7,458 nucleotides of DNA from an uncultured Ruminococcus sp. (GTDB taxonomy: Bacteria; Bacillota; Clostridia; Oscillospirales; Acutalibacteraceae): NCBI GenBank assembly GCA_902766305.1, contig CACXDE010000188.1, positions 1 to 7,458 of the forward strand, read 5' to 3'. Below the pieces are notes generated by a model. That model was not told the origin of the DNA. It saw only the letters and a program-made list of their open reading frames with translations, and did not search any database. Shown here piece after piece: positions 4,826-7,458 of this stretch; within the stretch, counting starts at the first letter, position 1, and each line of letters opens with the position of its first letter. A program made the translations under genes and the position numbers.

Positions 4826-7432
4826 TTATTGCTTTTTCTCTTTATCATCAGGAGATGACTCTTTTACTTCTGTATCAGTTGTTTTTTCCTCTTCCGGTTC
4901 ATCTTCTTCGACATCATCCACAGGGTAGATCATAGTCTGAACCGTTTTTTCCTTATCGTCTGCCGTTTCTTTCGGAACATTGATTTTTCTGTCAGCAAAT
5001 TCATCAGCAAACAGATCCTCCGTTCCCTCTTCCTCATCGTCCTCCTGATAGCACATTGAATACTTTTTTCTTTTCCTTTCAGGCGAAACATACATAATCA
5101 TATAAACTATATACAGTACTACACCTGACGCTGAAACAACAGCTCCGATACCAAGCCCAGGAGTAGAATACGTGAACTCTATATCAGAAACAGTATTTCC
5201 GGGTACACGCACAGCCATAAAGCCTATATTAACCCTTGTTATCTCAGCAGGCTGACCGTTTACTGTAGCAGTCCAGCCGTTTTCAAAGGGAACGCTGAAA
5301 AATACAAGTCTGTCCATACCGTCGCTTCTGAACTTTGCGGAAAATTTATTATTTTCAAATTTAAGATCAGAGCATACCAGCTTTTTCCTCTCCATACAGT
5401 CATCAAAGTATTCATTTTCTGTATAAAGATATTCCGTCAGGTCGGTATGGTGTCTGAGTATGCCGGTGTACTTCTTGGCTTCATCATCCGGCAGAACCAA
5501 TACCTTCAGGAGAAGAAGATGTCTGTCTGATTCGTTTACATCGTAGTACTCTTTTTCGGTAATATATTCATCATAGGTAAATCCATAAGGAATATAATAC
5601 TTGTTTTCATATACGCTGTAATTATACTTTTTTGTTTTCAGATTCCATCCGGGCATTTCGTTATTTGACGGTGATTTCTTGAAGGACTTGCCCTCTTTAT
5701 CATTATCAAAAAGATACTTTACAGACAGAAGACTTCTGATTCCATAAACATTTGTCTCCGGACGTGAAGCAACATTTCTCTCAACGCCGACTGAATTATT
5801 GAAATCCATAAGCGAACCCGGCACAACACTCTGAAAGGCCTGTATTGTCGGTATCTGCCAGTACATTCCCATGTTATCCATCTCATCGTAGAAATCCGAT
5901 CGGACATTCATAATATCAGGAAGAATCTTATTGAATTTGCCTTTAGTATCCAAGCCGTAACCATGTATATAATCATACTTATAGTTTGCATTTGTAACGC
6001 CTATTCCTATAAGCACAGTAGAGTAGCCCACTATAAGGAGAGAAAGTGTCACAGCCGTTGTCCTGATAAACACCTTCTTGTTCTTTCTCAGCGTAAGAAG
6101 AATTGCAAGTGCTGCCAGACCTAAGAAGGCTATTGCACACCATACCCAGAATCTGTCACTGTATTTTTCAAGACCAAGCTCATGCTTGCTGTCCTTATCA
6201 TCCCATGAATCCTCGGGCAGAAAACCGATCAGCAGACAAACCGTCAATGTAATAAGGAAGGTCTTCATCAGTGCCGGGCGGTAATCCACATCCTCCCTGT
6301 CAAGGCAAAGAATAGTAGCAAGCACCAGCATCATCGTCAGCATATAATACCATCTTGCATAGTAAGTAAATACCATAAGCTGGAATATACAATTGAATAT
6401 CGGCACAAGTGCAATTATAAACAGTATAGGAATAAATTTTTTCAGCCATTTATTGGTTTTAAGCGAACCAAAGGCGAACACTCCCACCATACTGAACAGC
6501 GGCAGCCATCCGGCAACGCTTCCCCATTTAGCATTTGAGTCAGGGGTGAAATTAGCATAAGCCGGCATATCAGGCGGAAAGAAGAAGGTTTCAATTATGT
6601 GCATATACCTCTGCTCATTGGAATAAACAATTGCACCCCATCCATGCGGAAAGGAAGTCACCCTTGAATTTTGAAGCACAGTGAATATTGACGGAACTAA
6701 CACTATTCCGGCAGTAAGAACACCCGTCATTATTTCAAAAACAAGGCGGATAAATTCCACCGGCTTCATGCGGTAGCTCTTTGTAGCCATGCGGAAGCAC
6801 CAGTATACAAAAATAAACACAGCCTGTCCGGCGAAGAAATAATAGTTTACAGCCGCCGCAATAAACACAGCCGCACTTACAAAGCCCTTGCGCTTATCAT
6901 ATATAAACATATCGAAGGCTGCAAGCATAAGAGGAAAAGTAATCATCGCCTCATGGAAATGATTAAAGAAAATATTATAAATTCCAAATCCTGAAAAAGC
7001 ATATATCAATCCGCCGAACACAGCGAATTTCTGTTCTCTGACATATCTCCTCAGGAAAAGGTATGCGCACATTGCAGCAAGCGAAAATTTGAGCATAAGC
7101 AAAGGCGCCATAAGATAAGGCACTGCCCCGCTCGGAAACAGCATTGTCAGCCAGAAAAACGGACTGCCTATCATATAAAAGCTGTACGAGCCTATGATAT
7201 TTGCACCAAGGTCAGTAGTATAGCTCCAGCCGATATTACCGCTATGCACACTGTCATGTATCATCTGATAGAACGGTATCTGCTGTACGTTAAAGTCACC
7301 ATAAAAGAAAAAATAACCGTGATTATATATTATCCACGGCAAAAAGAACAGAAAGGACAGTCCCAGTCCCCATAAAAAGGTCTGCAAACAATAATTTTCC
7401 TTCTGTTTTCTGAGAATACGTGTTATTTTCAT
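4826..7432 (-). CDS. yfhO: YfhO-family polytopic membrane protein (GT-C-like glycosyltransferase) with acidic C-terminal tail
   Basis: The 868-residue protein has about 13 hydrophobic segments in the first 480 residues (first at about 18-36), a long extracytoplasmic domain at about 480-758, a last membrane helix at about 760-782 and a cytoplasmic tail. This is the layout of YfhO proteins, with GT-C-like topology. The first outer loop carries YGDFNVQQIPFYQ at 44-56; its Asp sits where GT-C enzymes keep an acidic catalytic residue. Family-like stretches include YSVYENKYYIPYGF at 605-618 and FENGWTATVNGQPAEI at 716-731. In Bacillus subtilis YfhO adds GlcNAc to lipoteichoic acid using a lipid-linked donor made by CsbB; the sugar and acceptor here are unknown, and no CsbB-like gene or flippase is in the window. 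The tail after PERKRKK (784-790) is strongly acidic and seems extra to the family core. ATG 7432 has AGGGAGGAG 4 bases upstream. It is a separate unit: its own terminator follows, and its promoter lies outside the window. Confidence 0.92.
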   Translation of the reverse strand: MKITRILRKQKENYCLQTFLWGLGLSFLFFLPWIIYNHGYFFFYGDFNVQQIPFYQMIHDSVHSGNIGWSYTTDLGANIIGSYSFYMIGSPFFWLTMLFPSGAVPYLMAPLLMLKFSLAAMCAYLFLRRYVREQKFAVFGGLIYAFSGFGIYNIFFNHFHEAMITFPLMLAAFDMFIYDKRKGFVSAAVFIAAAVNYYFFAGQAVFIFVYWCFRMATKSYRMKPVEFIRLVFEIMTGVLTAGIVLVPSIFTVLQNSRVTSFPHGWGAIVYSNEQRYMHIIETFFFPPDMPAYANFTPDSNAKWGSVAGWLPLFSMVGVFAFGSLKTNKWLKKFIPILFIIALVPIFNCIFQLMVFTYYARWYYMLTMMLVLATILCLDREDVDYRPALMKTFLITLTVCLLIGFLPEDSWDDKDSKHELGLEKYSDRFWVWCAIAFLGLAALAILLTLRKNKKVFIRTTAVTLSLLIVGYSTVLIGIGVTNANYKYDYIHGYGLDTKGKFNKILPDIMNVRSDFYDEMDNMGMYWQIPTIQAFQSVVPGSLMDFNNSVGVERNVASRPETNVYGIRSLLSVKYLFDNDKEGKSFKKSPSNNEMPGWNLKTKKYNYSVYENKYYIPYGFTYDEYITEKEYYDVNESDRHLLLLKVLVLPDDEAKKYTGILRHHTDLTEYLYTENEYFDDCMERKKLVCSDLKFENNKFSAKFRSDGMDRLVFFSVPFENGWTATVNGQPAEITRVNIGFMAVRVPGNTVSDIEFTYSTPGLGIGAVVSASGVVLYIVYMIMYVSPERKRKKYSMCYQEDDEEEGTEDLFADEFADRKINVPKETADDKEKTVQTMIYPVDDVEEDEPEEEKTTDTEVKESSPDDKEKKQ

Positions 7433-7436
7433 TAAA

Positions 7437-7445
7437 CTCCTCCCT
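7437..7445 (-). promoter_or_regulatory. Shine-Dalgarno of the yfhO gene
   Basis: AGGGAGGAG followed by TTTA and the ATG at 7432 reads on the minus strand. It supports the chosen start and suggests efficient translation. The remaining 13 bases to the window edge show nothing more. Confidence 0.75.
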
Positions 7446-7458
7446 ATTCAAGGAAATT

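Noticed and set aside
5719..5907. 62-codon minus-strand frame within the YfhO gene
   Set aside because: It lies in another frame inside a long, well-supported gene, with no ribosome binding site or recognisable sequence.
1..7458. Mobile element, CRISPR array, tRNA/rRNA gene, toxin-antitoxin or defence genes
   Set aside because: I saw no regularly spaced repeats, transposase or integrase motifs, tRNA-like cloverleaf or rRNA sequence on either strand.

Overview
The window reads almost entirely on the minus strand and looks like a chromosomal segment of a low-to-mid GC Firmicute. A clostridial gut or rumen bacterium of the Ruminococcus/Oscillospiraceae type is my best guess. This rests on gene content (a YfhO-family membrane protein, a Gram-positive HlyD-like protein directly before yggS, a CorA of the Firmicute type), on strong GGAGG-type ribosome binding sites, and on moderate A+T richness. 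It is inference, since no rRNA or other taxonomic marker is present.

In transcription order (high to low coordinates), the first unit is a single large gene, 7432-4826. It encodes an 868-residue YfhO-family polytopic membrane protein with an unusual acidic C-terminal tail. It ends at a strong intrinsic terminator (4819-4783). A 262-base intergenic region follows, with a near-consensus sigma-A promoter (-35 at 4748-4743, -10 at 4725-4720), a perfect 15-bp dyad at the predicted transcription start, and a leader of about 150 nt. The leader carries a 25-codon ORF (4676-4599) with a far better Shine-Dalgarno sequence than the gene after it. It also contains three short segments that can pair in mutually exclusive ways, and a small hairpin over the corA ribosome binding site.

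This promoter appears to drive a tightly packed five-gene operon: corA (Mg2+/Co2+ channel, GTG start), udp-type nucleoside phosphorylase, miaA (tRNA A37 dimethylallyltransferase), an HlyD-like membrane-anchored adaptor, and yggS (PLP homeostasis protein, cut off by the window edge). Successive junctions are a 33-base gap, an 8-base overlap, a 27-base gap and a 44-base overlap. I see no terminator or convincing internal promoter in them.

The genes are mostly housekeeping: divalent-metal supply, nucleoside salvage, tRNA modification and PLP balance. From memory, hlyD-like plus yggS is the front end of the clostridial yggS-sepF cell-division neighbourhood, so sepF may lie just beyond coordinate 1. 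The part most worth following up is the corA leader at 4564-4715, which looks like a candidate leader-peptide or translational switch. Nothing in the window suggests a mobile element, CRISPR array, phage or defence system.
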